From Ascidiaceihabitans donghaensis (lineage in GTDB: Bacteria; Pseudomonadota; Alphaproteobacteria; Rhodobacterales; Rhodobacteraceae), in NCBI RefSeq assembly GCF_900302465.1, contig NZ_OMOR01000001.1, positions 124,001-188,000 on the forward strand: 64,000 nucleotides of DNA, written 5' to 3'. The notes below the pieces were generated by a model that did no database searches, had not been told where the DNA came from, and saw only the letters and a list, made by a program, of their open reading frames with translations. The translations under genes and the position numbers were made by a program. Below, piece after piece: positions 1-9,183 of this stretch; within the stretch, counting starts at the first letter, position 1, and the number at the start of each line of letters is the position of its first letter.

Positions 1-314
1 AAATGCGCGATCCGACAGAACCTTTGGTGCATGGCGCCATGATCCTGTTTGCGGGCGCTTTGCTTTTGACCCCGGGGTTTTTCACTGATGCGGTCGGGTT
101 TTCGCTGATGGTGCCGCAATTTCGCACCTTTATGTTCGAGGCTTTGCGCAAACGCGTTAAGGTCAGCAGTTTTTCTACCTTTCAAACCACCAACCCTGGA
201 TCACACTACAATCGCGGTGATGTTGTTGACGGCGACGTCATAGATGGTGATTTCGAAGAAGTGAAAGACACAAGCGACGCGCCCAAAGGGCCGTCAGGGT
301 GGACCAAGCATTGA
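1..314 (+). CDS. fxsA: FxsA family membrane protein, 3' part
   Basis: About 100 C-terminal residues of an FxsA-like cytoplasmic-membrane protein; the gene begins left of the window. What is visible is a hydrophobic segment with the family signature LLLTPGFFTDAVGF, followed by a charged hydrophilic tail rich in Asp and Gly. The usual family length is about 150-170 residues, so roughly a third is missing. FxsA in E. coli suppresses F exclusion of phage T7 when overproduced; its normal role is unclear. The first ATG in frame, at position 3, is internal. It is followed by secB on the same strand. The family call is good; function is not known. Confidence 0.8.
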   Translation, partial: MRDPTEPLVHGAMILFAGALLLTPGFFTDAVGFSLMVPQFRTFMFEALRKRVKVSSFSTFQTTNPGSHYNRGDVVDGDVIDGDFEEVKDTSDAPKGPSGWTKH

Positions 315-390
315 GGCTGCTTTCCCAAGCTGCTACAGACATCGCAAATTAAACTTGGCACAACCAGATATCCTTCAGGAGCAAAATTTT

Positions 391-876
391 ATGGCCGAAA
401 ACGAAGCACAACCGCAGCAGCCGAACATGCGCGTGTTGGGACAATTTGTCCGCGACATGTCATTCGAAAACATCATGGCCCAAAAAGGCGCGTCACCAGA
501 GGCGCAGCCAGACGTGCAGGTTCAGGTGAACCTGGATGCGAAGAAACGCGGCGGCGACAACCAGTTTGAATCTTCCATCAAGCTGAACATCACATCCAAA
601 GAAAAAGGCACAGACACCACGTTGTTTGTGTGCGAAATCGACTATGTGGGCATTTTCCACATCGAAAACGTGCCAGAAGACCAGCTGCACCCGTTTCTGT
701 TGATTGAATGCCCGCGCATGATTTTCCCGTTCTTGCGCCGCATCGTTAGCGATGTGACACGCGACGGTGGTTTCCCGCCGCTGAACCTAGAAAACATCGA
801 CTTTATTGCGCTGTACCGTGCCGAAATCGAACGCCGTCAGGCTGCCGAAGGCACAGCGTCGCCAGCAGACGCCTAA
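391..876 (+). CDS. secB: Protein-export chaperone SecB
   Basis: Encodes a 161-residue SecB, the cytoplasmic tetrameric chaperone that holds preproteins unfolded and hands them to SecA at the Sec translocon. The central part (VLGQFVRDMSFEN, then LLIECPRMIFPFLRRI and GGFPPLNLENIDF) carries the classic SecB signatures. The ATG at 391 is chosen because AGGAG lies about ten bases upstream; an in-frame TTG at 355 would add twelve residues without a good ribosome site. The 3' end overlaps the convergent dnaQ gene by four bases. secA is in the same window about 55 kb away. Confidence 0.95.
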   Translation: MAENEAQPQQPNMRVLGQFVRDMSFENIMAQKGASPEAQPDVQVQVNLDAKKRGGDNQFESSIKLNITSKEKGTDTTLFVCEIDYVGIFHIENVPEDQLHPFLLIECPRMIFPFLRRIVSDVTRDGGFPPLNLENIDFIALYRAEIERRQAAEGTASPADA

Positions 877-1559
877 GACTTACGCCAAAGGGCTTCTTCA
901 CCAAGCTCTTTGGCGACAAACGCCGCATGTGCTTCGGCTTCGGCCTCGGAAATACGCGGCGGCAACGCAGTCGGGCGCGGTTTGGGTGTCCAAGCGGCTT
1001 CGTTCTGATTTGTCTGCGACCCACCAACGGTGGCCAATCCAAAATCCGGTTGCCGCCCACCGATAAGCTCAAGATATACCTCTGCCAGAATTTCACTGTC
1101 CAACAGGGCACCGTGCAGGTCCCGTTCTGTGGTGATCCCGAACCTGCGACACAGCGCATCAAGCGACGCGGGCGATCCGGGAAACTTTTTGCGGGCAATC
1201 ATCAGGGTATCGACGGCCTGTTCCCACGGAATTTGCGGCAGGTTCATCCATTTCAGTTCTGCATTCAGAAACTTCATGTCGAAGGCTGCATTGTGGATCA
1301 CCAGCTTTGCATCACCGATGAAATCCAGAAACTTCTGCCCAACTTCTGCAAACTTCGGCTTTCCACGCAGGAAGTCATCCCCAAGACCATGCACCTCAAA
1401 GGCCTCTTGCGGCATGGACCGTTCTGGGTCGATGTATTCGTGAAAGGTTTTGCCCGTGGCCACGTGCCCCATCAATTCCACCGCGCCAATTTCGACGATA
1501 CGGTCGCCGCTTTGGGGGTCAAATCCAGTGGTTTCAGTGTCGAGTACGATCTCACGCAT
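873..1559 (-). CDS. dnaQ: DNA polymerase III epsilon subunit (3'-5' proofreading exonuclease)
   Basis: A 228-residue DEDDh exonuclease, the proofreading subunit of the replicative polymerase. The ExoI motif DTETTG is at residues 7-12, ExoII is IHNAAFD, and the late motif is HGALLDSE with the catalytic His and Asp. The last 50 or so residues are a proline- and alanine-rich extension, probably the part that binds the alpha subunit. It is the distal gene of the leftward run maf-aroE-coaE-dnaQ and overlaps coaE by eight bases, so it is probably cotranscribed from the origin-proximal side. Confidence 0.95.
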   Translation of the reverse strand: MREIVLDTETTGFDPQSGDRIVEIGAVELMGHVATGKTFHEYIDPERSMPQEAFEVHGLGDDFLRGKPKFAEVGQKFLDFIGDAKLVIHNAAFDMKFLNAELKWMNLPQIPWEQAVDTLMIARKKFPGSPASLDALCRRFGITTERDLHGALLDSEILAEVYLELIGGRQPDFGLATVGGSQTNQNEAAWTPKPRPTALPPRISEAEAEAHAAFVAKELGEEALWRKS

Positions 1560-2142
1560 GGGTCAGTTGCTTTCTGATAGTATCTACCACCTTTTTAACG
1601 TCAGTCTTTGCGCCTTCAAGCGTGTCGGTGTGAATAACGTAATCCGCACGCGACACTTTCTCAGTGGCAGGCATCTGTTTGGCTTTTATCGTCAAAAATT
1701 GTTCGCGGGACATGATTCCACGCGCTAGAACGCGGCGTTCCTGTTCTGCATCATCGACAAAAACACAAGCTACGGCGTCCATGTTCTTATCTCCGTTTGT
1801 TTCGTACAAAAGCGGTATGTCAAAAACCACAATATCAGCTGTGGTTTTTGCCAAAAATCCGGACCGGTCCTGTCCAAGCAAAGGGTGCACGATCTGTTCG
1901 ATATCTTTCAGAACACTTGGGTTTTGACCGACAAGTTGACGCAATTTGTCTCTGGAAACCGTATTATTTTCAACAACTTCTGGAAACTTCAACGCCATGG
2001 GTGCCACTGCGGCGCCCCCTGTCCGGTACAATCGGTGCACAGCCGCGTCAGCATCCCAAACGGCACACCCTTCGTCTTGAAACATCTGGGCTGTCGTCGA
2101 TTTGCCCATACCGATTGATCCAGTCAAGCCCAGCTTGAACAT
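1552..2142 (-). CDS. coaE: Dephospho-CoA kinase
   Basis: A 196-residue P-loop kinase that phosphorylates the ribose 3'-hydroxyl of dephospho-CoA, the last step of coenzyme A synthesis. The Walker A loop GSIGMGKST is at residues 8-16; the sequence FDIPLLYE typical of CoaE lies mid-protein, followed by the lid region. Length is normal for the family. It starts one base inside the aroE stop codon and overlaps dnaQ by eight bases, so translation is probably coupled through the operon. Confidence 0.95.
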   Translation of the reverse strand: MFKLGLTGSIGMGKSTTAQMFQDEGCAVWDADAAVHRLYRTGGAAVAPMALKFPEVVENNTVSRDKLRQLVGQNPSVLKDIEQIVHPLLGQDRSGFLAKTTADIVVFDIPLLYETNGDKNMDAVACVFVDDAEQERRVLARGIMSREQFLTIKAKQMPATEKVSRADYVIHTDTLEGAKTDVKKVVDTIRKQLTHA

Positions 2143-2975
2143 CAGCGTAATGCCGCAGCGCGGGTGGCGCTGTCTACGACCGGACGCTTTCCAAACCAGC
2201 GTTCAAAAGCCGGGACTGCTTGATGTAAAAGCATTCCCAATCCGTCAACGGTTGTGCATCCCATTTCTTGGGCGGTGGACAAAAGTTTGGTTTGCAACGG
2301 TGCGTAGACAAGATCAGTCACGATTGATCCCTTGCGCAAACCATCCAAAGGCACGCGCAATTCCTGTTTTCCAATCATGCCCAGCAAAGTGGTGTTCACC
2401 GTCAACGTGGCGTCTTCAAGAATGTTGCCGGCCTGAACCCAATCGACAACCCGGATGCGTTTTCCAAAATCATCCGCCAGCTTTTCTGCACGAACCCGCG
2501 TACGATTTGTAAGCAAAATCTCAGGCACACCTGCGTCCAACAATGACGCCAATACAGCGCGGGACGCACCGCCTGCCCCAAATACAGCCGCGGGGCCTGA
2601 TTTCGGATCCCAATGCGGTGCCCCCGATTTCAGGTTCTCGATAAACCCGTAACCATCTGTGTTATCAGCGTGAATTTTCCCGTCTTTGCGGAAGATCAAC
2701 GTGTTTGCTGCGCCAATAAGCGTCGCTCGATCAGTGATAAGGTCAGCTATATCCATCACAGCTTCTTTATGTGGAACGGTGATATTCACGCCCACAAAGC
2801 CCATCTTTGGAAGCATCAACAGCGCATCACGAAGGTTTTCGGGGGCGACGTCCATCGGGATATAGAAGCCGTCTAGCCCAAGCATCTTTAGCCAGTGCTG
2901 ATGGATTTGCGGGGATTTTGAATGTCCGATGGGCGATCCAATAACGCCTGCCAAAGGAATTTTGTTGGCGCTCAT
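2142..2975 (-). CDS. aroE: Shikimate dehydrogenase (NADP)
   Basis: A 277-residue enzyme reducing 3-dehydroshikimate to shikimate in aromatic amino acid synthesis. The N-terminal substrate domain shows IGSPIGHSKSP and NITVPHK with the catalytic lysine at residue 70, followed by NTDGYGF with the catalytic Asp. The NADP domain has the glycine-rich loop FGAGGASRAV and the basic motif NRTRVRAEKL. It overlaps maf by four bases upstream and coaE by one base downstream. Confidence 0.96.
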   Translation of the reverse strand: MSANKIPLAGVIGSPIGHSKSPQIHQHWLKMLGLDGFYIPMDVAPENLRDALLMLPKMGFVGVNITVPHKEAVMDIADLITDRATLIGAANTLIFRKDGKIHADNTDGYGFIENLKSGAPHWDPKSGPAAVFGAGGASRAVLASLLDAGVPEILLTNRTRVRAEKLADDFGKRIRVVDWVQAGNILEDATLTVNTTLLGMIGKQELRVPLDGLRKGSIVTDLVYAPLQTKLLSTAQEMGCTTVDGLGMLLHQAVPAFERWFGKRPVVDSATRAAALR

Positions 2976-3571
2976 GTTTCGATTACTCCCTTAAGTCCCA
3001 AATATGCCAGCAGTTCCAAAAGCGGCAAACCCAGCACGTTGAAGTAATCACCATCAATGCTGTGAAACAAGCGCACACCTTCTTCTTCCAATTTATATGC
3101 ACCGACTGCGTGGCGGATGCTGTCCCAGTTCCGGTTCACATAGCCTTGCAAATAAGTGTCTGACGCCTGCCGCATCCGCAATCGAACCTGACCAACGTGC
3201 CGCCAGATCGGCTTGCCGTCTTCGTAAATCATGCAGGCTGACAGCAACATATGCCGTTCACCACGCAACGATTTAAGCTGAACCAACGCCTCTTCTGCGC
3301 TTTTGGGTTTGGACAGCATCTGACCGTTCAAATCCAACACCTGATCACATCCAAGGACCAGCGCATCGGGACATTTTTGGCTGACTTTACGCGCTTTTGC
3401 TTCCGCAAGGGCATCTGCAATATCGCGGGGTGGCGCGTCTTCTGCATGGAGGGCTTGCTTGATTAACTCTTCATCAACCAATGCTGGCTTAACATCGAAT
3501 CGTAGTCCTGCTTGACGCAGCATTTGTGCACGAATGTCAGAACCTGACGCGAGAATGATCTGTTGGGTCAT
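2972..3571 (-). CDS. maf: Maf/YhdE family nucleoside triphosphate pyrophosphatase
   Basis: A 199-residue Maf-fold pyrophosphatase, a house-cleaning enzyme for non-canonical or modified nucleotides. Visible signatures are LASGSDIRAQML near the start, the DEEL region, GCDQVL with the conserved Asp, and SKPKS. In this family residues determine whether dTTP/UTP or m7GTP is used; I do not assign the substrate. It is the first gene of the leftward run maf-aroE-coaE-dnaQ. Its start codon touches a perfect DnaA box at 3571-3579, so its expression may respond to events at the origin (inference). Confidence 0.9.
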   Translation of the reverse strand: MTQQIILASGSDIRAQMLRQAGLRFDVKPALVDEELIKQALHAEDAPPRDIADALAEAKARKVSQKCPDALVLGCDQVLDLNGQMLSKPKSAEEALVQLKSLRGERHMLLSACMIYEDGKPIWRHVGQVRLRMRQASDTYLQGYVNRNWDSIRHAVGAYKLEEEGVRLFHSIDGDYFNVLGLPLLELLAYLGLKGVIET

Positions 3572-3891
3572 GTGGATAAACCTGTGTCAAAGTCTTGTAT
3601 CTCATATCGTGTGATCTGTGAAAATCACAGACTGATCCTGCACTGTTGGGATAAATCAGGATTCCATTCATTTTTGCCCCAAAGCATGCACCGGTGATAA
3701 GGATAAACACCATCCAGTAGATAACTGAGTTATGCACGATTTATCCCCAGATATATTACCAAACAGCGACCAATATGTATCACTTAACATCATGTAATAT
3801 ATAAATAAGTTCCGTAGCATACGATCCAGCATGAGATCGTGAACAAAACAGCCCACATCTGGATAACCTGTCCATAAAACACTAATCCACA
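3571..3891. other. oriC: Probable chromosomal replication origin (oriC)
   Basis: Gap between divergent maf and rho, AT-rich and without a credible gene. DnaA-box-like sites seen by eye: a perfect TTATCCACA on the minus strand at 3571-3579; TTATCCCAA (minus) at 3646-3654; TTATGCACG (plus) at 3730-3738; TTATCCCCA (plus) at 3741-3749; TTATCCAGA (minus) at 3858-3866; TAATCCACA (plus) at 3883-3891. An AT-rich stretch around 3755-3830 and another near 3905-3950 could be unwinding elements. Divergent gene orientation, mnmG/rsmG and parAB with parS nearby all support an origin. Exact boundaries are inferred. Confidence 0.8.
3615..3631. repeat. Perfect inverted repeat in the origin region
   Basis: Two seven-base arms, TCTGTGA and TCACAGA, separated by AAA. 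It lies between the first two DnaA-box-like sites and upstream of maf. It could be an operator or a binding site for an origin regulator; nothing in the sequence identifies the protein. Confidence 0.5.
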
Positions 3892-4098
3892 GAAATTCAG
3901 TGACCTACTTAATCATCATCCTTTCTTTTCTCTTATATTTATTAAGATAGAGCCGCCCTGAGCGTTTGGATCGAACTGATTGACTTAAACCCCCGAAACC
4001 CATATTTGACCTGCAACGCCCCGTCCGGGGAACGTTTGATACTCACATGACAATTTAGATTGGCGCAGTCATCTTCTGTGCTGACGTGGTGATATACT
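3892..4098 (+). promoter_or_regulatory. Probable rho leader region
   Basis: About 200 bases between the last DnaA-box-like site and the rho start codon. The first 60 bases are AT-rich and may be part of the origin or hold the rho promoter. A short GC hairpin, CCCC-GTCC-GGGG, lies at 4019-4030. rho leaders in other bacteria can be autoregulated by Rho-dependent attenuation; whether that applies here is inference. No start-proximal ORF is convincing. Confidence 0.4.
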
Positions 4099-5388
4099 AT
4101 GACGAATGACGCTATCGACATCTCTGAACGCTTGAACCTTGCGGACTTGAAAGCAAAAAGTCCAAAAGACCTTCTATCTATGGCGGAAGAGCTTGAGATC
4201 GAAAACGCATCCACAATGCGTAAAGGCGAGATGATGTTCCAAATTCTGCGCGAACGCGCGGATGAAGGTTGGGAAATCTCTGGCGATGGTGTCTTGGAAG
4301 TGTTGCAGGACGGGTTCGGGTTTTTGCGCTCTCCGGAAGCAAACTATTTGTCCGGTCCTGACGATATCTATGTTTCCCCCGAAATGATCCGCAAACACTC
4401 ATTGCGTACAGGGGACACAATCGAGGGCGTGATCAAAGCACCTGATGAAAATGAACGCTATTTTGCGTTGATTGAAACGGTGAAGATCAACTTTGAAGAG
4501 CCTGAGAAAGCCAAACACAAAATCGCTTTCGACAACCTGACGCCGCTGTATCCGGATGAACGTTTGAATATGGAAGTCGAAGATCCGACTGTCAAAGATC
4601 GTTCCGCACGCATCATTGATTTGGTGTCGCCGATCGGGAAAGGCCAACGTTCTTTGATCGTGGCGCCGCCGCGTACCGGTAAAACTGTGCTCCTTCAGAA
4701 CATTGCCAACAGTATCGAAAAGAACCACCCAGAGTGCTACTTGATTGTTCTGTTGATTGATGAACGTCCCGAAGAAGTCACGGACATGCAGCGTTCTGTG
4801 AAGGGGGAGGTGGTTTCATCCACTTTCGATGAACCTGCAACGCGTCACGTCGCCGTGTCTGAAATGGTTATCGAAAAAGCGAAACGTCTGGTCGAGCATA
4901 AGCGCGATGTTGTTATTTTGTTGGATTCGATCACGCGCTTGGGTCGTGCATTCAACACCGTCGTGCCGTCATCCGGTAAGGTTTTGACCGGTGGTGTAGA
5001 TGCGAATGCCTTGCAGCGTCCAAAACGCTTCTTTGGTGCAGCGCGGAACATCGAAGAAGGTGGATCGCTGACAATTATCGCGACGGCTTTGATCGACACA
5101 GGCAGCCGCATGGACGAAGTTATCTTTGAGGAATTCAAAGGTACGGGTAACTCTGAGATCGTTCTGGATCGTAAGATTGCGGACAAACGTGTCTTCCCGG
5201 CCATTGATATTCTTAAGTCGGGTACCCGTAAGGAAGATCTGCTTGTCGACAAAATCGATTTGCAAAAAACATTCGTATTGCGCCGGATTTTGAATCCAAT
5301 GGGCACCACAGATGCGATCGAGTTCTTGATTTCGAAGTTGAAGCAAACAAAGACGAATTCCGACTTCTTCGATTCAATGAACACATAA
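4099..5388 (+). CDS. rho: Transcription termination factor Rho
   Basis: A 429-residue hexameric RNA-dependent ATPase that terminates transcription. The N-terminal helical bundle is followed by an OB-fold RNA-binding domain ([13 protein letters not shown], residues about 72-84) and an ATPase domain with Walker A APPRTGKT near residue 190, Walker [12 protein letters not shown] and the Q-loop/R-loop segments. Length is close to the E. coli protein. The start ATG at 4099 has only a weak GGTGA upstream. It begins the rightward run from the origin, ahead of mnmE. Confidence 0.97.
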   Translation: MTNDAIDISERLNLADLKAKSPKDLLSMAEELEIENASTMRKGEMMFQILRERADEGWEISGDGVLEVLQDGFGFLRSPEANYLSGPDDIYVSPEMIRKHSLRTGDTIEGVIKAPDENERYFALIETVKINFEEPEKAKHKIAFDNLTPLYPDERLNMEVEDPTVKDRSARIIDLVSPIGKGQRSLIVAPPRTGKTVLLQNIANSIEKNHPECYLIVLLIDERPEEVTDMQRSVKGEVVSSTFDEPATRHVAVSEMVIEKAKRLVEHKRDVVILLDSITRLGRAFNTVVPSSGKVLTGGVDANALQRPKRFFGAARNIEEGGSLTIIATALIDTGSRMDEVIFEEFKGTGNSEIVLDRKIADKRVFPAIDILKSGTRKEDLLVDKIDLQKTFVLRRILNPMGTTDAIEFLISKLKQTKTNSDFFDSMNT

Positions 5389-5418
5389 CTTATTGTTTAA
5401 TAACAATGGGTTGAATGA

Positions 5419-6696
5419 ATGGAAACGATTTTTGCCTTAGCAAGCGCACAGGGCCGGGCAGGGGTTGCGGTGATCCGTATTTCCGGTCCAGACGCTTTGT
5501 ATGCTGCTAAAACCCTAACGCACAGTTTACCGAATGACAGGGTCGCTGGGCTGCGGTCCTTGTTCGATGGGTCTGGAGCGCTTTTGGATAAGGCACTGGT
5601 TCTTTGTTTTGCAGGTCCACACAGTTTTACGGGTGAAGACGTCGTAGAATTTCATTTGCATGGCAGCATTGCGGTTGTGCAGGCAGTTATGAAAGAACTT
5701 TCAAACGGATCTTCGGTTCGCTTGGCTGAACCAGGTGAATTTACGCGTCGCGCTCTAGAAAACGGTCGAATGGATTTGGCACAAGTCGAAGGCCTCGCCG
5801 ATTTGATTGAAAGCGAGACAGAAGCGCAACGTGTTCAAGCGCTAAAAACAGTTTCAGGACATCTGGGTGATTTGGTAGAAGGCTGGCGGTCTTCGTTAAT
5901 CAGGTCCGCGTCATTAATCGAGGCGACAATAGATTTTGCAGATGAAGACGTACCAGTTGACGTTTCTCCTGAGGTCCGCGGTATTCTACAAAGCGTTCGG
6001 GATGAACTTGTCCGTGAAATTGACGGAAGCCATGTTGCGGAACGTATTCGTCTGGGTTTTGAGGTTGCAATCATAGGCCCCCCAAATGCGGGTAAGTCTA
6101 CACTTCTGAACGCATTGGCCGGCCGCGATGTTGCTATTACGTCAGATATAGCGGGAACGACACGGGATGTGATCGAAGTTCGAATGGATTTGAACGGACT
6201 GCCTGTGACTTTCTTAGATACAGCGGGCCTTCGTGAAGGCCAAGATACTGTTGAACAGATTGGAATTGATCGTGCTTTGGATCGTGCCAAGCAAGCGGAT
6301 TTACGCGTTGTTCTGGCTGAGGATGGTCGAGATTTTGGTCTAGATTTAACAGATGATGATATTGTGGTTGCACCTAAGGCCGATTTAACGGGTCAAGGTA
6401 TCTCTGGCTTGACCGGCGTTGGTGTCGAAGGGTTGTTGAAGAGCGTTCAGACAACATTGTCCAAGCGCTCGTCCACTGCTGGTTTAGCGACACATGAACG
6501 TCATAGAGTTGCGATGACTGAAACCCACTCTGTACTACGTACAGTTCTGCCTCTTATTGATCGTGGACCTGAACACTATGATATTGCCGCGGAAGAGTTG
6601 CGAACTGCGGTTAGATCGCTGGAAGCATTGATTGGTCGCATAGACGTTGAAAACCTGCTAGACGAGATATTCGCAAGTTTTTGTCTTGGAAAATGA
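5419..6696 (+). CDS. mnmE: tRNA uridine-5-carboxymethylaminomethyl modification GTPase MnmE
   Basis: A 425-residue GTPase that works with MnmG to modify U34 of certain tRNAs. The N-terminal formyl-THF-binding domain is followed by a helical domain, an inserted G domain with G1 GPPNAGKST near residue 221, G2 GTTRD and G3 DTAG, and the C-terminal CLGK box with the conserved cysteine. The expected G4 NKxD appears as PKAD. The stop codon lies four bases before the chosen mnmG start, so the two partner genes are adjacent and probably coupled. Confidence 0.96.
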   Translation: METIFALASAQGRAGVAVIRISGPDALYAAKTLTHSLPNDRVAGLRSLFDGSGALLDKALVLCFAGPHSFTGEDVVEFHLHGSIAVVQAVMKELSNGSSVRLAEPGEFTRRALENGRMDLAQVEGLADLIESETEAQRVQALKTVSGHLGDLVEGWRSSLIRSASLIEATIDFADEDVPVDVSPEVRGILQSVRDELVREIDGSHVAERIRLGFEVAIIGPPNAGKSTLLNALAGRDVAITSDIAGTTRDVIEVRMDLNGLPVTFLDTAGLREGQDTVEQIGIDRALDRAKQADLRVVLAEDGRDFGLDLTDDDIVVAPKADLTGQGISGLTGVGVEGLLKSVQTTLSKRSSTAGLATHERHRVAMTETHSVLRTVLPLIDRGPEHYDIAAEELRTAVRSLEALIGRIDVENLLDEIFASFCLGK

Positions 6697-6700
6697 TGGA

Positions 6701-8569
6701 GTGTTTCACGTGAAACATTTTGATGTTGCAGTTATTGGTGGTGGCCACGCAGGGGCAGAGGCCGCCCATGCGTCCGCCCGTATTGGCGCTAGAACTGTTT
6801 TGGTAACGATGTCACAAGCTGGAATTGGCGTGATGTCATGCAATCCGGCGATTGGTGGCTTGGGCAAGGGCCATCTCGTCCGGGAAATTGATGCGATGGA
6901 TGGTGTGATGGGGCGTGTTGCCGACGCATCTGGTATCCAGTTTCGCCTTCTGAACCGGCGCAAGGGCCCTGCGGTTCAAGGACCACGGACGCAAGCCGAT
7001 CGAAAACTCTATCGTAAAGCGATGCTTAACGAAACGCTTAACCGACCAAATCTTGATGTCCTGGAGGGCGAAGTTGTAGACTTCCTTATGGAGTCCGGCG
7101 CAGTTGTTGGTCTTATCTTGGCCGATGGTTCTGAAGTTCGCGCTGCAAAAACAATTCTTACCACCGGCACCTTTCTAAGGGGCGTGATCCACATAGGAGA
7201 TGTGTCTAGATCGGGCGGCCGAATTGGTGATAAAGCGTCGGAACGCCTTGCAACGCGGATCGACAGCTTTGATCTGCCTCTGGGTCGGTTAAAGACGGGT
7301 ACACCGCCGCGATTGGATAGTCGTTCAATAAACTGGGACGGACTGGAGATGCAGGAAGGAGATTCCGACCCTTCGATGTTCTCTTTCATGTCGAATGGTA
7401 CAGATATTCCACAGATTTCCTGCGGGATTACGCACACTAATGAACGAACACACGAAATTATTGCCAAGAATCTCGAAAAGTCTGCGATGTATGGCGGACA
7501 TATAGACGGAATTGGGCCTAGGTACTGTCCTTCGATCGAAGACAAGGTCGTTCGCTTTGCCGATAAAACCTCTCATCAAGTTTTCTTGGAACCTGAAGGG
7601 CTGGATGATCATACAATCTACCCAAATGGCATTTCAACATCGCTGCCGGAAAGCACTCAGGAAGAATATGTTTCCTCAATTGCAGGCTTGGAAAACGCAA
7701 AGATTTTGCAACCTGGATACGCAATCGAATACGATTACATCGACCCCAGAGCCTTGGACGGTAATCTAGCACTGCAAGATGTTCCAAACCTGTATTTAGC
7801 CGGTCAGATAAATGGAACAACGGGCTATGAAGAAGCGGCTGCGCAAGGTTTGGTTGCAGGCCTTAACGCTGGACTTACCGCTAAAGGTCTAGAACCCGTT
7901 CATTTTGGTCGCGGGACAAGTTATATCGGGGTCATGATCGACGATTTGACCACCCGCGGCGTAAGTGAACCGTATCGGATGTTCACATCAAGAGCAGAGT
8001 TCAGATTGTCCCTTAGAGCGGACAATGCGGATCAGCGGCTTACACCCACTGCAATAGGGTTGGGCGGCGTTTCCCAGAAAAGGGTACGTGTGTTTGAAGA
8101 CAAGATGGAACGCTTGGAACAAGGCAGATCTGTCGTGTCTGATCAATTCTTTACGCCTAAGCAAATTGCAGAAGCTGGAATTCGGATAAATCAAGATGGG
8201 ACAAAGCGAAACGCCTTTCAGCTATTGGCGTTTCCAGATGTAGTGTTCGATGATCTTGAAGCACTAGATAGTGATATCGGTACTTTGGATGATGAGACTA
8301 AAAAGCAGCTGTCTAGGGAGGCCTTGTATGCAAATTATATTGTAAGGCAAGAAAAAGACATAGCCCGATTGGCCAAGGATGAGGCCCATAAGATACCCGT
8401 TGCATTTGAGTACTCTACGATTGAGGGCCTATCGAACGAGTTGAAAACAAAGCTTGAAAAAACGCGACCATCCACTTTGGCACAGGCTGGGCGAATTGAT
8501 GGGATGACGCCTGCGGCGCTCGCTTTGATCCTTGCAATTCTTAAACAACGTTCGCGGAAGTCGGCATGA
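6701..8569 (+). CDS. mnmG: tRNA uridine-5-carboxymethylaminomethyl modification enzyme MnmG (GidA)
   Basis: A 622-residue FAD-dependent partner of MnmE in wobble-uridine modification. With the GTG at 6701 the protein begins [18 protein letters not shown], the start normally seen in this group; an in-frame TTG at 6686 would overlap mnmE and is disfavoured. The dinucleotide-binding [10 protein letters not shown] motif, the signatures GPRTQADR and [10 protein letters not shown], and a C-terminal helical MnmE-binding region are all present. A parS site overlaps codons 1-6. The stop overlaps the rsmG start by four bases (ATGA). Confidence 0.96.
   Translation: MFHVKHFDVAVIGGGHAGAEAAHASARIGARTVLVTMSQAGIGVMSCNPAIGGLGKGHLVREIDAMDGVMGRVADASGIQFRLLNRRKGPAVQGPRTQADRKLYRKAMLNETLNRPNLDVLEGEVVDFLMESGAVVGLILADGSEVRAAKTILTTGTFLRGVIHIGDVSRSGGRIGDKASERLATRIDSFDLPLGRLKTGTPPRLDSRSINWDGLEMQEGDSDPSMFSFMSNGTDIPQISCGITHTNERTHEIIAKNLEKSAMYGGHIDGIGPRYCPSIEDKVVRFADKTSHQVFLEPEGLDDHTIYPNGISTSLPESTQEEYVSSIAGLENAKILQPGYAIEYDYIDPRALDGNLALQDVPNLYLAGQINGTTGYEEAAAQGLVAGLNAGLTAKGLEPVHFGRGTSYIGVMIDDLTTRGVSEPYRMFTSRAEFRLSLRADNADQRLTPTAIGLGGVSQKRVRVFEDKMERLEQGRSVVSDQFFTPKQIAEAGIRINQDGTKRNAFQLLAFPDVVFDDLEALDSDIGTLDDETKKQLSREALYANYIVRQEKDIARLAKDEAHKIPVAFEYSTIEGLSNELKTKLEKTRPSTLAQAGRIDGMTPAALALILAILKQRSRKSA
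6702..6717. other. parS: parS centromere site 1
   Basis: A perfect 16-base palindrome TGTTTCACGTGAAACA, the consensus ParB-binding parS site of chromosomes. It lies inside the first codons of mnmG and encodes the FHVKH peptide there. About 3 kb upstream of parA/parB and about 3 kb from the putative origin. Confidence 0.95.
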
Positions 8570-9183
8570 GTGTACCTCCAGCTTGGCTTAACCTCGATGT
8601 TTCACGTGAAACAATGAACGATTTGACATCGTTCGTTTCGTTGGTAGAAAAATGGAATCCAAGAATAAACTTGGTCTCCAAGATGAGTGTTGCTGACATA
8701 TGGGATCGTCACATATGGGATGCGGTGCAGATTGCTGACATCGTAAAGTTTGAAGAAAAATGGTTAGACATTGGAAGCGGCGGCGGTTTTCCGGGCATCG
8801 TTCTGTCTATCGTGGCAAAACAGCTGTCGCCAAAGACAGTTTTCACGTTGATTGAAAGCGATCAGAGAAAATGTGCATTCCTACGCACCGCTGTAAGGGA
8901 ATTGGGCCTAAACGTTAACATTATCTCTGAGCGAATTGAGGCTGCAACGCCGCAGAAATCGAATGTTATGTCCGCCAGAGCGTTGGCAGATCTGAGTGCT
9001 TTGCTGCAATTTGCCCAGTATCATTTATTGCCCACAGGACTATGTGTTTTCCCCAAGGGGCAGACTTGGGTAAAAGAGATTACATCAGCGCAAGAAAACT
9101 GGTCTTTCACATACGAGGCGCATAAAAGCGAAACCAACCCAGATGCTGCAATCTTGACAATTAAGGACATTCGACGTGCCTGA
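8566..9183 (+). CDS. rsmG: 16S rRNA (guanine-527-N7)-methyltransferase RsmG (GidB)
   Basis: A 205-residue SAM-dependent methyltransferase that makes m7G527 in 16S rRNA. Motif I appears as [12 protein letters not shown] near residue 66 and motif [12 protein letters not shown] later, as in GidB proteins. The N-terminal DVSRET peptide is encoded by the second parS site. The start ATG overlaps the mnmG stop, and the 3' end overlaps parA by eight bases, giving a tight mnmE-mnmG-rsmG-parA-parB operon. Confidence 0.96.
   Translation: MSVPPAWLNLDVSRETMNDLTSFVSLVEKWNPRINLVSKMSVADIWDRHIWDAVQIADIVKFEEKWLDIGSGGGFPGIVLSIVAKQLSPKTVFTLIESDQRKCAFLRTAVRELGLNVNIISERIEAATPQKSNVMSARALADLSALLQFAQYHLLPTGLCVFPKGQTWVKEITSAQENWSFTYEAHKSETNPDAAILTIKDIRRA
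8598..8613. other. parS: parS centromere site 2
   Basis: Second perfect copy of TGTTTCACGTGAAACA, within the 5' part of rsmG, where it encodes VSRET. It is about 1.9 kb from site 1 and about 0.6 kb upstream of parA. Confidence 0.95.

Noticed and set aside
6686-6700. TTG start for mnmG at 6686
   Set aside because: It overlaps mnmE by 11 bases and adds five residues; the GTG at 6701 gives the family-typical MFHVKH start.
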